Of a DNA stretch of 64,000 nt, positions 15,269 to 24,473 are shown piece by piece. The position numbers and the translations under genes are program-made. The notes under the pieces were generated by a model. The model saw nothing but the letters and a program-made list of their open reading frames with translations, was not told where the DNA came from and made no database searches. Origin of the DNA: DATARH01 sp050246595 (GTDB taxonomy: Bacteria; Pseudomonadota; Alphaproteobacteria; ATCC43930; CGMCC-115725); assembly GCA_050246595.1 (NCBI GenBank), contig JBFWVT010000009.1, forward strand, positions 1-64,000, written 5' to 3'. How positions within the stretch are numbered: the stretch's first letter is position 1; each line of letters opens with the position of its first letter.

Positions 15269-17437
15269 ATGACCGCGTCAGCGCAACTCGATCGCCGTGC
15301 GTTTCTCGCCAGCGCCGCCGCGATCGGCGGAGGATTGTAGCTGGGTTTCCGGGTGCCGTTCGGACTGGCAGCCGCCGCAGCCGCCGACAAGACCCCCGAG
15401 ATCAACGCCTGGGTCGTGGTCCGGCCCGACGACACGGTCGTCATCCGCATCGCGCGCTCGGAGATGGGTCAGGGCACGATGACCGGTCTCGCGCAGCTCG
15501 TTGCCGAAGAGCTGGAGTGCGACTGGTCGAAAGTCACGACCGAGTTCCCGACCCCCGGCGAGAACATCGCGCGCGATCGCGTCTGGGGCAATTTCTTTAC
15601 CGCCGGCAGCCGCGGCATCCGCGAATCGCACGAATACGTGCGCAAGGGCGGCGCCGCGGCCCGCGACATGCTGATTCGCGCCGCCGCCGCGCAATGGGGC
15701 GTGCCGCCCGGCGAGTGCAGCGCTGCAAACAGCGCGATTACGCACGCCCAATCGGGCCGAACCACCACCTACGGCAAGGTCGCCGAGGCCGCTGCCGGGC
15801 TCGAACCGCCGCAGGACATCAGGCTCAAGGACCCAAAGGACTGGAAGATCGCCGGCAAGCCGGTCAAGCGGCTGGACACCGCCGAGAAGGTGACCGGCGA
15901 ACTGGTTTACGCCATCGACCTGAAACTGCCGAACATGCTGGTCGCGACAATCCGCGCCTGCCCGGTCAACGGCGGCAAGGTCAAGAGCTTCAACGCCGCC
16001 CGGGTGCAGAACATGCGCGGCGTCAAAAAGGTCGTGCCGGTCGGCGACACGGCCGTCGCGGTGATCGCCGACAATTTCTGGAACGCGCGGAACGCGATGG
16101 CGGCGCTGCCGATCCAATGGGACGAGGGGCCGCATGCCGGGGTCAACAGCGCCGATATCGCGGCGATGCTGACGGAAGGGCTCGACGCCGAGCAGGCCTT
16201 CGTCGGCAACAAGGCGGGCGACGCCAAGGCGGCGCTCGCCGGTGCGGCGAAGGTGGTCGAGGCGGTCTACGGTTACCCGTACCAGCACCACGTCACGATG
16301 GAGCCGATGAACGCGACGGCGCTCTACACACAAGATAGATGCGAGGTGTGGTGCCCGACGCAGAACGGCGAGGCGGCGCTGGCAGCGGCGGCGGAGGCTT
16401 CCGGACTGCCGATTGCCAAATGCGAGGTGCACAAGATGCTGCTCGGCGGCGGTTTTGGCCGGCGCGGCCGCAACGACTACGTGCAGCAGGCGGTGCGCAT
16501 CGCGATGCAGATGCCGGGGACTCCGGTCAAGCTGATCTGGTCGCGCGAAGAGGACATGACGCACTGCCAGTACCACCCGATCACGCAGTGCAAATTGCGC
16601 GGCGGTCTTGACGCGTCGGGCAATCTGGTCGGGCTGCATATGCGCATCTCCGGGCAGTCGATCCTGGCCTCGCTATTGCCGCAGAACCTGAGGGACGGCA
16701 TGGATCAGGTCGTGTTCCAGGGCCTCAACCCCGGCGGCGCCGAAAGCCAGTTCGGCTACGACATCCCGAACCTGCTGATCGAGCACGCGATGCGCAACCC
16801 GCATTTGACCGCAGGGTTCTGGCGCGGTGTCAACACGAACCAGAACGCGATCTATATCGAGTGCTTTATCGACGAGCTGGCCCATGCCGCCGGGCAGGAC
16901 CCGCTCGAATTCCGCCGCAGGATGCTGAAGCCGAAATGGCGCGCGGTGCTCGACGCCGCCGCCGAGAAGGCGGGCTGGGGCAAGGCGCCTTCCGGCGTGC
17001 ATCAGGGTCTCGCGCAGTTCATGGGCTATGGCAGCTATGTCGCGGCGGTCGCCGAGGTGTCGGTCGGCAAGGAAGGAAGGTTGAAGGTCCACCGCATCGT
17101 CGCCGCGACCAATCCCGGACACGCGGTCAACCCGGCGCAGATCGAACGCCAGGTCGCCGGGTCGTTCGTCTACGGTCTGTCGGCGATGCTGTATGGCGAG
17201 ATCACGGTCAGCGGCGGCGCGGTCGAGCAGACCAATTTCGACAGCTACAACGTGATGCGGATCGACGAGATGCCAAAGGTCGAATCGGTTATCGTGCCGA
17301 CCGGCGATTTCTGGGGCGGTGTCGGCGAGCCGACGATCGCGGTCGCGGCTCCGGCGGTGCTCAACGCCATCTTCGCGGCAACCGGCAAGCGCATTCGCAC
17401 GCTGCCGCTGATGCATCATGATTTGCGCAGTGCCTGA
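15269..17437 (+). pseudogene. Molybdenum hydroxylase large subunit with TAG inside its Tat signal
   Basis: ATG 15269 follows a GGAGG site and begins a twin-arginine signal (DRRAFLASAAAIGGGL). TAG at 15338-15340 is codon 24. The frame then continues without shift (LGFRVPFGLAAAAA) through the complete ~700-residue molybdopterin subunit, with ARSEMGQGTMTGLAQLVAEE, LLGGGFGRRG, HLTAGFWRGVNTNQNA and GDFWGGVGEPTIAVAAPAV. Restoring TTG or another sense codon would give a normal 722-residue isoquinoline oxidoreductase-like protein. As it stands, translation could restart only at GTG 15353, losing the export signal. Either this is a recent loss of function, a sequencing error, or the codon is suppressed. 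It is an operon partner of the (2Fe-2S) subunit 11 bases upstream. Confidence 0.8.
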
Positions 17438-17515
17438 CGCATCGGGCGGAGAGGGGAGCCGCGATGGTTCAGCCGCGGCGGCTTGCGACGAGCGATCGAG
17501 ACACTGATCGATGCC

Positions 17516-17640
17516 CCCATCCTGCCCTCCCCCGTGATCCCCGAGTCAATCCCCGGATCAAGTCCGGGGACGGGGAGGGGAGGGTTATCGGCACCGGCGC
17601 GTTTCTCCCTACCCTGCAAGCGGGGGAGGGCAGGGTGGGG
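17516..17640. repeat. GC-rich extragenic repeat containing CGGATCAAGTCCG
   Basis: The segment has CCCCGGATCAAGTCCGGGG (palindromic) near 17550, followed by CCCTCCC/GGGAGGG-type arms up to GCAAGCGGGGGAGGGCAGGG. The CCCTACCCTGC...GCAGGGTGGGG part resembles the repeat at 56791. It lies just before the cytochrome gene start and may influence its expression. Confidence 0.55.
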
Positions 17641-17994
17641 GTGCCGCCGCGACAAAGGTCGGCCTCAAGGGCGCTCCATGTCAGACACGCCATCCCGGCC
17701 GCCTTCTCGGGAATGGCGCTTGTCTGGTTCGCGGCGGGGCCTGTCGATGCGGCCGAGGCGCCGGCGGGAGCGTCGTCGTGCTCCGGCTGCCATTCGGCGA
17801 GCGCCGCCGTGCAGACCCCGGTGCCGCCTCTGGCCGGTCTGCCGGTAGAGCATACCGTGACGGCGATGCAGGAATTCCGCACCGGAACGCGGCCGGCGAC
17901 GGTGATGGACCGCATCGCGAAAGGCTTTTCCGACGCCGAGATCGCCGCGATCGCGGCGTGGTACGCCGGACGGAAGCCCGGACAGCGGCAATGA
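17641..17994 (+). CDS. Monoheme c-type cytochrome paired with the flavoprotein
   Basis: The start is taken as GTG 17641, giving 117 residues with a signal region (AFSGMALVWFAAGPVDA, cut before AEAPAG). A single heme site CSGCH lies at residues 47-51. The distal TGTRPATVMDRIAKGFSD holds a candidate Met ligand, and IAAIAAWYAGRKP is a class I cytochrome ending. The stop overlaps the flavoprotein ATG (ATGA), so the two are cotranslated. It is most likely the cytochrome subunit of a flavocytochrome c sulfide dehydrogenase-type complex (FccA or SoxE role), though classical FccA is often diheme. The start is uncertain because repeat DNA precedes it. Confidence 0.75.
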   Translation: MPPRQRSASRALHVRHAIPAAFSGMALVWFAAGPVDAAEAPAGASSCSGCHSASAAVQTPVPPLAGLPVEHTVTAMQEFRTGTRPATVMDRIAKGFSDAEIAAIAAWYAGRKPGQRQ

Positions 17995-19262
17995 CGACCC
18001 GACGCCGCTTTCTGCAGCACGCCGCGCTGGCCCTGGCCGGCGCGACAGCGTTTCCGCTCCGTCCGGCGCTGGCGCAGGGCGCGGCCGGCCGTGTCGTCGT
18101 GATCGGCGGCGGCTTCGGCGGCGCGAGCTGTGCTCGCGCGTTAAAGGCGCTCGCCCCGGACCTGACCGTGACCCTGGTCGAGCCGAACACCACCTTCACC
18201 GCCTGCCCGTTCAGCAATCTGGTGATCGCCGGGCTGCGCGAGCTGAGCCAGCAGCAATTCGCCTACGACAAGCTCGGCGACGACATCGCGGTCGTGAAGC
18301 AGACGGCTTCCGGCGTCGATCCGCAGACCCGCGCCGTCACGCTGGCCGATGGTGCCCGCCTGCCCTACGACCGGCTGGTCATGGCCCCCGGTATCGATCT
18401 GCGCTGGGACGCGCTGCCGGGCTACTCGGAGGCTGCTTCCGAGCGGATGCCGCATGCCTGGAAAGCGGGCGAGCAGACCATGCTCCTGCGGCGCCAGCTC
18501 GACGCGATGGAGGATGGCGGTCTTGTCGTCATGTCGGCGCCGGCCAACCCGTTCCGCTGCCCGCCGGGCCCCTACGAGCGCGCCAGCCTGACCGCCTTCT
18601 ACCTGAAGACCAGAAAGCCGCGCTCGAAGCTGATCCTGCTCGATGCGAAGGACGCTTTCTCGAAGCAGAGACTGTTCCAGAATGCCTGGAAGAAGCTTTA
18701 CCCCGACATCATCGAATGGGTGCCGCTGTCCTCGGGCGGCAAGGTCACCTGGGTCGATCCGGCGGCGCTGACCCTCGCGACCGACTTCCAGACCTACAAG
18801 GCGGCGGTCGCCAACGTAATCCCGCCGCAGAAGGCCGGGCATATCGCGGCGCTGGCCGGCGTTGCCGACCGTACCGGTTGGTGCCCGATCGACCCGGCCA
18901 CATTCGAATCAAGACTTCAGCCCCATATCCACGTGGTCGGCGACGCGGCGATCGCCGGCGCGATGCCGAAATCGGCTTTCGCCGCCAATGCTCAGGCAAA
19001 GGTGTGCGCGGCGGCAATTGCGGCGCTGCTCGCCGGGCGCGACCCCGCATCGCCGAAACTGATCAACACCTGCTATAGCCTTGTCGCGCCGGAATACGGC
19101 ATCTCGGTCGCCGGTGTGTACCGGCCGGTCAACGGCCAACTCGCCGACGTCGAGGGAGCGGGCGGCGTCAGCCCGCTCGACGCGCCGGCCTCGGTCCGGG
19201 CCGAGGAAGCGCTCTACGCCGATGGCTGGTTCCGGACGATCACGGCCGAGGTTTTCGGCTGA
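17991..19262 (+). CDS. fccB: Flavocytochrome c sulfide dehydrogenase flavoprotein subunit (FccB/SoxF-like)
   Basis: This 423-residue protein begins with a Tat signal (TTRRRFLQHAALALAG to ALAQ). The FAD-binding Rossmann motif VVVIGGGFGGASCARAL starts at about residue 35. Cysteines in TACPFSNLVIAG and NTCYSLVAPEYG match the redox-active pair of the FccB/SoxF family; the second FAD motif is HIHVVGDAAIAGAMPKSAFAA. It would oxidise sulfide or a related sulfur species in the periplasm, handing electrons to the cytochrome encoded directly upstream. The gene leads into soxXYZA, supporting a reduced-sulfur role; SoxF is an equally fitting name. Confidence 0.87.
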   Translation: MTTRRRFLQHAALALAGATAFPLRPALAQGAAGRVVVIGGGFGGASCARALKALAPDLTVTLVEPNTTFTACPFSNLVIAGLRELSQQQFAYDKLGDDIAVVKQTASGVDPQTRAVTLADGARLPYDRLVMAPGIDLRWDALPGYSEAASERMPHAWKAGEQTMLLRRQLDAMEDGGLVVMSAPANPFRCPPGPYERASLTAFYLKTRKPRSKLILLDAKDAFSKQRLFQNAWKKLYPDIIEWVPLSSGGKVTWVDPAALTLATDFQTYKAAVANVIPPQKAGHIAALAGVADRTGWCPIDPATFESRLQPHIHVVGDAAIAGAMPKSAFAANAQAKVCAAAIAALLAGRDPASPKLINTCYSLVAPEYGISVAGVYRPVNGQLADVEGAGGVSPLDAPASVRAEEALYADGWFRTITAEVFG

Positions 19263-19716
19263 GCGGTTTTCGGCGCGCTCCGCCGCCGTCCTGGTCTTCG
19301 CGGGAATGGTGTTTTGCACTGCCGCATTGGCCGACGGTCTTGCGCCGTACACGGTCGTCGGCGACGCGATCCCCGCACCCCTTGCTGAGGCGGCGGGCGA
19401 CCCGGCGCGCGGCCGCGCGATCGTCGTCGATCGTCGGGTCGGGTTGTGTCTGCTGTGTCACAGCGGTCCGTTTCCCGAGGAACGGCTGCAAGGCTCGCTC
19501 GCCCCCGATCTCGGCGGGGTCGGAGCGCGCCTGTCGGCCGGTCAATTGCGGCTGCGGGTCGCCGATGCCGGCCGTGTCAACCCGAACACGATCATGCCGC
19601 CCTATTACCGCACCGAGGGCCTCGCCCGCGTCGCCCGCGCCCATGCCGGAAAGCCGATCCTGACCGCCGGGCAGATCGAGGATGTCGTCGCCTTCCTCTC
19701 AACCTTGACGGAGTAG
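19222..19716 (+). CDS. soxX: SoxX, monoheme cytochrome of the SoxAX complex
   Basis: ATG 19222 is used; it overlaps the flavoprotein gene by 41 bases and gives a basic N-terminus plus a hydrophobic export segment ending AALA-DG. The 164-residue product has heme site CLLCH (76-80), the SoxX-typical APDLGGVGARLSAGQLRLRV and the Met ligand region NPNTIMPPYYR. The end is VVAFLSTLTE. SoxX pairs with SoxA to couple sulfur substrates to the carrier SoxYZ by a thiol-disulfide link in the periplasm. Its partner gene soxA, 1 kb downstream, is frameshifted. Confidence 0.9.
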   Translation: MAGSGRSRPRFSAERFSARSAAVLVFAGMVFCTAALADGLAPYTVVGDAIPAPLAEAAGDPARGRAIVVDRRVGLCLLCHSGPFPEERLQGSLAPDLGGVGARLSAGQLRLRVADAGRVNPNTIMPPYYRTEGLARVARAHAGKPILTAGQIEDVVAFLSTLTE

Positions 19717-19938
19717 CACCGGGACCCATGGTCGCTGTCGATACCGCTTGGGACCGGCGCTGCCGGCAACGCCGCAAAATCGGCCATATTGCGGGTGCAT
19801 TGTCACCCGGCGTAGAGGGTCGCACCATCGCGGGCGGAGGGTGTTCGCTGTTCTTCTGCCGCAGAATCAGCAATTCTCCGCCGTGCAAGGGGTAGCCAAT
19901 CATCGAGCCTCCCCCTTGGCAGAGACTGCTTCGACCTG

Positions 19939-19962
19939 ATGACAATGATGCCGCTGGCATGA
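19939..19962 (+). other. Eight-codon leader frame overlapping the soxY start
   Basis: ATGACAATGATGCCGCTGGC followed by ATGA encodes seven residues, and its TGA overlaps the soxY ATG in the four-base pattern ATGA. No clear Shine-Dalgarno site precedes soxY itself, so termination-reinitiation coupling from this mini-frame is possible. It may be coincidental. Confidence 0.25.
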
Positions 19963-20447
19963 CCGAGTGCGATCCGTCATTCCCAACCCGCCGCTGCTTC
20001 CTGCGTCGCTCCACCGGTTTCGCCGCTGCGGCAGGGATTGCGGCGGCCTGGCCTGCCGCGCCGGTCCGAGCCACGCCCGAAGCGATGCGGGAGGCGATCC
20101 GCGCCATCGTCGGCGAGGCCGAATTGCAGCAGGGCAAGATCACGCTCGACATCCCGATGCTGGTCGAGAACGGCAACGCCGTGCCGCTGACGGTATCCGT
20201 CGATAGCCCGATGATGCCGGCGGACCACGTCAAGGCGCTCCATATCGTCAGCGAAAAGAGCCCGCAGCCGCAGGCGATCTCGGTGGCACTCGGTCCCCGT
20301 GCCGGCCGGGCGCGGCTGTCGACCCGGATCAAGCTCGCCGCCTCGCAGAAAATCGTCGCAGTCGCGGAAATGAGCGACGGCTCGTTCTGGACCGCCAGCG
20401 CCGACGTCTTGGTTACCCTTGCCGCCTGCGTCGAGGATCTCCAGTAA
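19959..20447 (+). CDS. soxY: SoxY, sulfur-carrier subunit
   Basis: This 162-residue protein has a Tat signal (TRRCFLRRSTGFAAAAG) and the SoxY fold segments (ITLDIPMLVENGNAVPLTVS and MPADHVKALHIVSEKSPQP). SoxY carries sulfur intermediates on a C-terminal cysteine. The classical swinging arm ends GGCGG, but here the end is TLAACVEDLQ, with the only late cysteine at about 157 followed by five residues. Thus the carrier Cys is present in a non-canonical arm. The downstream soxZ ATG overlaps its TAA. Confidence 0.9.
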   Translation: MTECDPSFPTRRCFLRRSTGFAAAAGIAAAWPAAPVRATPEAMREAIRAIVGEAELQQGKITLDIPMLVENGNAVPLTVSVDSPMMPADHVKALHIVSEKSPQPQAISVALGPRAGRARLSTRIKLAASQKIVAVAEMSDGSFWTASADVLVTLAACVEDLQ

Positions 20448-20767
20448 TGGCACGCGCGCTGATCAATGTGCCGCCCAAGGCCAGACGCGGCGAAGTTATC
20501 GACATCAAAACGCTGATCTCGCACCCGATGGAGACCGGCTACCGGGCCGGCACCAACGGCACGCAGATCCCGCGCGACATCATCCGGCTGTTCACCTGCT
20601 TCTATAACGGAGAGGAAGTCTTCCGCGCCGAGCTGTCGCCGGCGATCGCCGCCAACCCGTTTATTGCTTTCTGCACGACCGCGACCGAGAGCGGCACGCT
20701 GACCTTCCGCTGGACCGGCGACAACGGTTTCGAGGTGACCGAGACGGCAAGCATCACAATCGAATAA
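20447..20767 (+). CDS. soxZ: SoxZ, partner of SoxY
   Basis: This 106-residue protein without a signal peptide has the length and immunoglobulin-like SoxZ pattern: RALINVPPKARRGEVIDIKT, ISHPMETGYR, IRLFTCFYNGEEVF, PAIAANPFIAFCTTA and LTFRWTGDNG. SoxYZ is exported as a heterodimer using the SoxY Tat signal. The start overlaps soxY (TAATG) and the stop overlaps soxA (TAATG), showing tight translational coupling. Confidence 0.93.
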   Translation: MARALINVPPKARRGEVIDIKTLISHPMETGYRAGTNGTQIPRDIIRLFTCFYNGEEVFRAELSPAIAANPFIAFCTTATESGTLTFRWTGDNGFEVTETASITIE

Positions 20768-21554
20768 TGCTTCCGCCTTTTGTGCCGGGCTGGATTGCCG
20801 TTGCCGCCATGGCTTTCGTCTCGCCCGGCGCCGCGGCGGCCGATATCGCGTCGGACGAACGCCGGTCCGGCTATGAGTTCATGAGCCGCGAGACCCGCGC
20901 GATGCAGGATGACGACGCCGGCAATCCGGGCATGCTGTCGGTGCTCGACGGCGAGGCGCTGTGGCGGCGCGCCGAGGGGCCGGCCGGCAAATCCTGTGAA
21001 ACCTGTCACGGCGCGGCGCGCACCGCCATGAACGGCGTCGCCGCACGCCATCCCGCGTTCGATGCCGCGCGCGGCCGGCCGGTCGATCTCGAACAGCGCA
21101 TCAACCTGTGCCGCACGGAGCACCAGGACGCAACGCCGCTGCCGTTCGAGGGTCGCGAGCTGCTGGCGCTGACGGTCTTTGTCGCGCACAGTCGCGGGGC
21201 CAGCCGATCGCGGTTGCCGATGATCCGCGGACCCGGCCGTTTATTGCCGCCGGGCGGGAGATTTTCGAGCGCCGGCAGGGGCAGCTGAACCTGTCCTGCG
21301 CGCAGTGCCACGACGATAATGGGGGCCGGTTTCTCGCCGGCGTGCCGATCCCGCAGGCGCATCCGACCGGCTACCCGATCTATCGGCTCGAATGGCAGAG
21401 GATCGGCTCGCTGCGGCGGCGGCTGCGCAACTGCCTGGTTGGCATCCGCGCTGAACCCTACCCGGATGACGCGCCGGAAATTGTCGATCTCGAACTGTTT
21501 CTCGCCTGGCGTGCCTACGGTCTTCCGGTCGAGACCCCGGCCGTGCGCCCGTGA
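20767..21554 (+). pseudogene. soxA: SoxA, diheme cytochrome, split by a one-base deletion
   Basis: The first frame runs from ATG 20767 with a signal peptide, heme site CETCH (77-81) and INLCRTEHQ, to LTVFVAH. There, at 21187-21192, CACAGTCG stands where CACCAGTCG (HQS) would keep the frame, so a single C is missing. The other frame then gives SRGQPIAVADDPRTRPF, the second heme site CAQCH, GYPIYRLEWQ and LELFLAWRAYGLPVE, the normal SoxA ending. The total of ~262 residues fits diheme SoxA. As written, only the first heme domain would be made. SoxA joins SoxX to start sulfur oxidation on SoxYZ, so the lesion should abolish the pathway unless it is a sequencing error or frameshifted in translation. 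Confidence 0.82.
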
Positions 21555-21606
21555 TCGGAGCAACCGCGACTCGGCCTCGACATCACGGTGCCCCCGCCAT
21601 GTGCGA

Positions 21607-23967
21607 TCAGGCCGGCGGTCTTGCTTTTCGGATCGCCGCGAGCACGCGCTCGGCGGTGATCGGGGTCTCGTTGACCTCGGCCCCCAGTGCCGACAGCGCA
21701 TCGCGCACCGCGTTGGCGATCGCCGCCGGCGGGGCGACCGCGCCGCCTTCGCCCATCCCCTTCATGCCGTATTCGGTCGCCGTCGCCGGCGTGTGCAGAT
21801 GGGCGATGCGAATGGGCGGCAGTTCGAACGCGGCCGGCAGGTGATAGTCCATCAAGGTCGCGGCGAGCGGCTGGCCGGATCGGTCATAGGGGATTTCCTC
21901 GCACAAAGCGGTGCCGATCCCCTGTGCGACACCGCCGCGGATCTGACCCTCGACGATCATCGGATTGACCATCGTGCCGCAATCCTCAGCGACCGCGAAA
22001 TCGAGCAGCTCGACCGCGCCGGTCTCCGGATCGACCGCGACGACCACCCCATGCGTCGCATAGGAATAGACGCCGGTGCTGATGGCCGGTTCGTAGGTGG
22101 CGGTCGCGTCGAGCAGCGGTTCCACCCCCGGCGGCAGCCCGTCCATGCGCAGATGCGCGACCTTGGCCACCTCGGCGAGCGGCACCGAGCGGCCCTGCGG
22201 CCCGGTGACCGCGCCGCCGGCGCAATGCGCCTCTCCCGGCTCGCATTGTAAAAGATGCGCACCGATGCGTTCGATCTTGTCGCGCAGCGCGCGGCTGGCG
22301 CGCGCCACCGCGCCACCGGACATGACCATGCTGCGCGAAGCGAAGGTGCCAAAGCCGAAGGCGGTGCTCTCGGTATCGCCGTGCCGCACCGCGATACCGG
22401 CCGGGTCGATGCCAAGCTCCTCGGCGGCGATCTGCGACAGCGTCGTTTCGAGACCCTGGCCGTGCGACTGGATGCCGACCATCAGTACAAGACTGCCGTC
22501 CGCCAGGATGCGCGCGGTGCAGCTCTCAAAACCGGGGATCACCGAGGCGCCGCGCGAGGCGAATTCGGCGGCGCCGTGCGCGGTCTGCTCGGTAAAGCTG
22601 GCGAAGCCAATACCGATCAGCCGCCCGTCGGCCTCGCCCTGCTGCTGCCGGGCGCGCACCTGTTCGGCGTTCAGCAGTTTGGCGCACAGCCGGACGCTGG
22701 CCGGATAATCGCCGGTGTCGTAGCGGTTTCCGGTGACCGAGGTATAAGGCATCTCGTCGCGCGGGATCATGTTGGCGATGCGTACCTCCGCCGGGTCGAT
22801 TCCGGCTTGGTGCGCGATCTCGTCCAACGTGCGCTCGATCGCGAAACAGGCGCCGGGGCGGCCGACCCCGCGATAGGGGCCGAGTGGCGTCTTGTTTGTC
22901 GCCACGGTCGTGTAGCGGGCGCGGTAATTGGCGATCTTGTAGGGACCGGGCAGCGCGCGCGCCGCCATATTGGCCTCCTGATATGGGCCTTGCGGCCATA
23001 ATCCGTAGGCGCCGGCATCGACGGTGATCTCGGTATCGATACCGAGGATTTTGCCCGTCCGGTCGGCATAGGCGGTCAGCTTGTAATGATGGTCGCGGGT
23101 GTGCGCCGCGGTCAGCAGATGTTCGTTGCGGTCCTCGATCCAGCGCACCGGATGGTCGAGTTCGAGCGCGAGCGCGGCGAGGATGATCTCCTCCGGATAG
23201 AGCCGCGCCTTCGGGCCGAACCCGCCGCCGACATCGGGCGCGACAACGCGCAGCTTATGAAGCGGCAGGCCGAGCGTCTCGCCGATCGCGACGCGCACCG
23301 TGTGCGGCGTCTGGGTCGAGGCATAGACCACGATCTCGTCGAGCCGGTGGTCTCGGTACGCGAGCACGCAGCGCCCTTCCATCGGCGCGCCCGACTGCCG
23401 GTTCATGCGGTATTCGCGGGTAACGACAATGTCGGCTTGGCGGGCGGCGACGGCGATGTCGCCTTCCTCTATCGTGCGCTCGCTGAACAGATTGTCGCCC
23501 CAGCCCTCATGCACCACGGCACGGCCGCGCATCTGCGCGCGCGCATCGACAACCGGATCGAGCGGCTCGTACTCGACCGAGACGGCGGCGGCGAGGTCCT
23601 CGGCTTCTTCGCGGGTCGGCGCAACGCAGGCGGCGACCGCGTCGCCGACATAGCGCACCTTGTCGGTCGCCAGCGGCGGCCAGGAGGGCGAGCGCGCGCC
23701 CGGCGCCTGCGTCACAACGCGGATCGGTTGCATGCGCGGCAGATCGGCGGCGGTGAAGACGCGGCCGGTTGCCTCGCCCATGGCCCTTGGAGGCACGGCG
23801 ATATCGCGGATTCTCGCATGCGCGTGCGGGCTGCGCAGAAAAACGACCTGCTGCGTGCCGGGCAGGCGGATATCCGCGACAAACTCACCCCGCCCTGTCA
23901 GATGACGCAAATCCTCCTTGCGCGGCACCGATGCGCCAATGCCGTGCCTGCTCTTCGCCGTCTGCAT
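21607..23967 (-). CDS. Xanthine dehydrogenase/CO dehydrogenase-like molybdopterin large subunit
   Basis: The chosen start ATG 23967 has GGGGAGG six bases upstream and gives 786 residues. Signatures include GASVPRKEDLRHLTGRGEFV, RSPHAHARIRDI, VRYVGDAVAACVA, VVAPDVGGGFGPKARLYPEE, the active-site loop PYRGVGRPG and TEYGMKGMGEGGAVAPP. The loop differs from the AYxCSFR loop of true aerobic CO dehydrogenases (form I), so a CO role is unlikely; hydroxylation of an aldehyde or heterocycle is more probable. Small and FAD subunit genes are absent nearby, so the partner must be encoded elsewhere. It is convergent with soxA. Confidence 0.88.
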   Translation of the reverse strand: MQTAKSRHGIGASVPRKEDLRHLTGRGEFVADIRLPGTQQVVFLRSPHAHARIRDIAVPPRAMGEATGRVFTAADLPRMQPIRVVTQAPGARSPSWPPLATDKVRYVGDAVAACVAPTREEAEDLAAAVSVEYEPLDPVVDARAQMRGRAVVHEGWGDNLFSERTIEEGDIAVAARQADIVVTREYRMNRQSGAPMEGRCVLAYRDHRLDEIVVYASTQTPHTVRVAIGETLGLPLHKLRVVAPDVGGGFGPKARLYPEEIILAALALELDHPVRWIEDRNEHLLTAAHTRDHHYKLTAYADRTGKILGIDTEITVDAGAYGLWPQGPYQEANMAARALPGPYKIANYRARYTTVATNKTPLGPYRGVGRPGACFAIERTLDEIAHQAGIDPAEVRIANMIPRDEMPYTSVTGNRYDTGDYPASVRLCAKLLNAEQVRARQQQGEADGRLIGIGFASFTEQTAHGAAEFASRGASVIPGFESCTARILADGSLVLMVGIQSHGQGLETTLSQIAAEELGIDPAGIAVRHGDTESTAFGFGTFASRSMVMSGGAVARASRALRDKIERIGAHLLQCEPGEAHCAGGAVTGPQGRSVPLAEVAKVAHLRMDGLPPGVEPLLDATATYEPAISTGVYSYATHGVVVAVDPETGAVELLDFAVAEDCGTMVNPMIVEGQIRGGVAQGIGTALCEEIPYDRSGQPLAATLMDYHLPAAFELPPIRIAHLHTPATATEYGMKGMGEGGAVAPPAAIANAVRDALSALGAEVNETPITAERVLAAIRKARPPA

Positions 23968-24375
23968 CGCCAGCCTCCCCATTCCGGCGCGCCGCAGCGT
24001 GATCAGAGCGCCGGCAAAACCCGTCGATTGCCGCGGGAATTGATGCGCCACGCGGTCGCTTGGCTCATCGTACAAGCTTTTTGGCGTTTCCGGGAGCCGG
24101 GTCGGGTCGGGCGCGGAGATAAACGAGGCGTTCGGAAGAGCAATTCATGACGAGCCTGATCGCGTCCACCATCAGGGACGGCCCCTCCCGCACGCGCCGG
24201 TGATAAACATGAGAGACTCACAAACCTGCGAATAAATCGTCTCCAAGCGCTCGGCCGCAATGTCGAAACCCTCCGATCGAGCGTCGGGCCGCGCCGCATA
24301 TGGTCGAGCGAAACTTTGCGCATTCGGACGGTGCTATAGCAAAAGCGCAGCGATCCATTACCCGCTTTCTTACCT
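23968..24375. other. Gap without recognisable gene
   Basis: About 400 bases upstream of the molybdenum hydroxylase. No domain-bearing frame is visible on either strand. It probably contains that gene's promoter, but no convincing -35/-10 pair could be picked out. The right end runs into the 98-base repeat. Confidence 0.35.
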
Positions 24376-24473
24376 GCCGGCGGTCCTGAAGCGCCCTCCT
24401 TTCGGTACGGTCGCCGCGGGTCCGGCCTGCGCCGCAGAACGACAAGGCCAAAATTCAAACTGAGACAGTACCC
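24376..24473. repeat. 98-base repeat, copy A (identical to 49365-49462)
   Basis: From GCCGGCGGTCCTGAAGCG through AAATTCAAACTGAGACAG and TACCC the sequence is base-for-base the same as 49365-49462. It ends in a terminus-like motif TCAAACTGAGACAGTACCC, close to the inverted-repeat ends seen at 49286 and 49505. Directly after it begins the interior of a coding frame (24474), so the repeat appears to have inserted into, or replaced the 5' part of, a gene. Confidence 0.85.

Noticed and set aside
21607..23967. Aerobic carbon monoxide dehydrogenase (coxL)
   Set aside because: The active-site loop reads PYRGVGRPG rather than the AYxCSFR loop of form I enzymes, and no coxM or coxS genes are adjacent.
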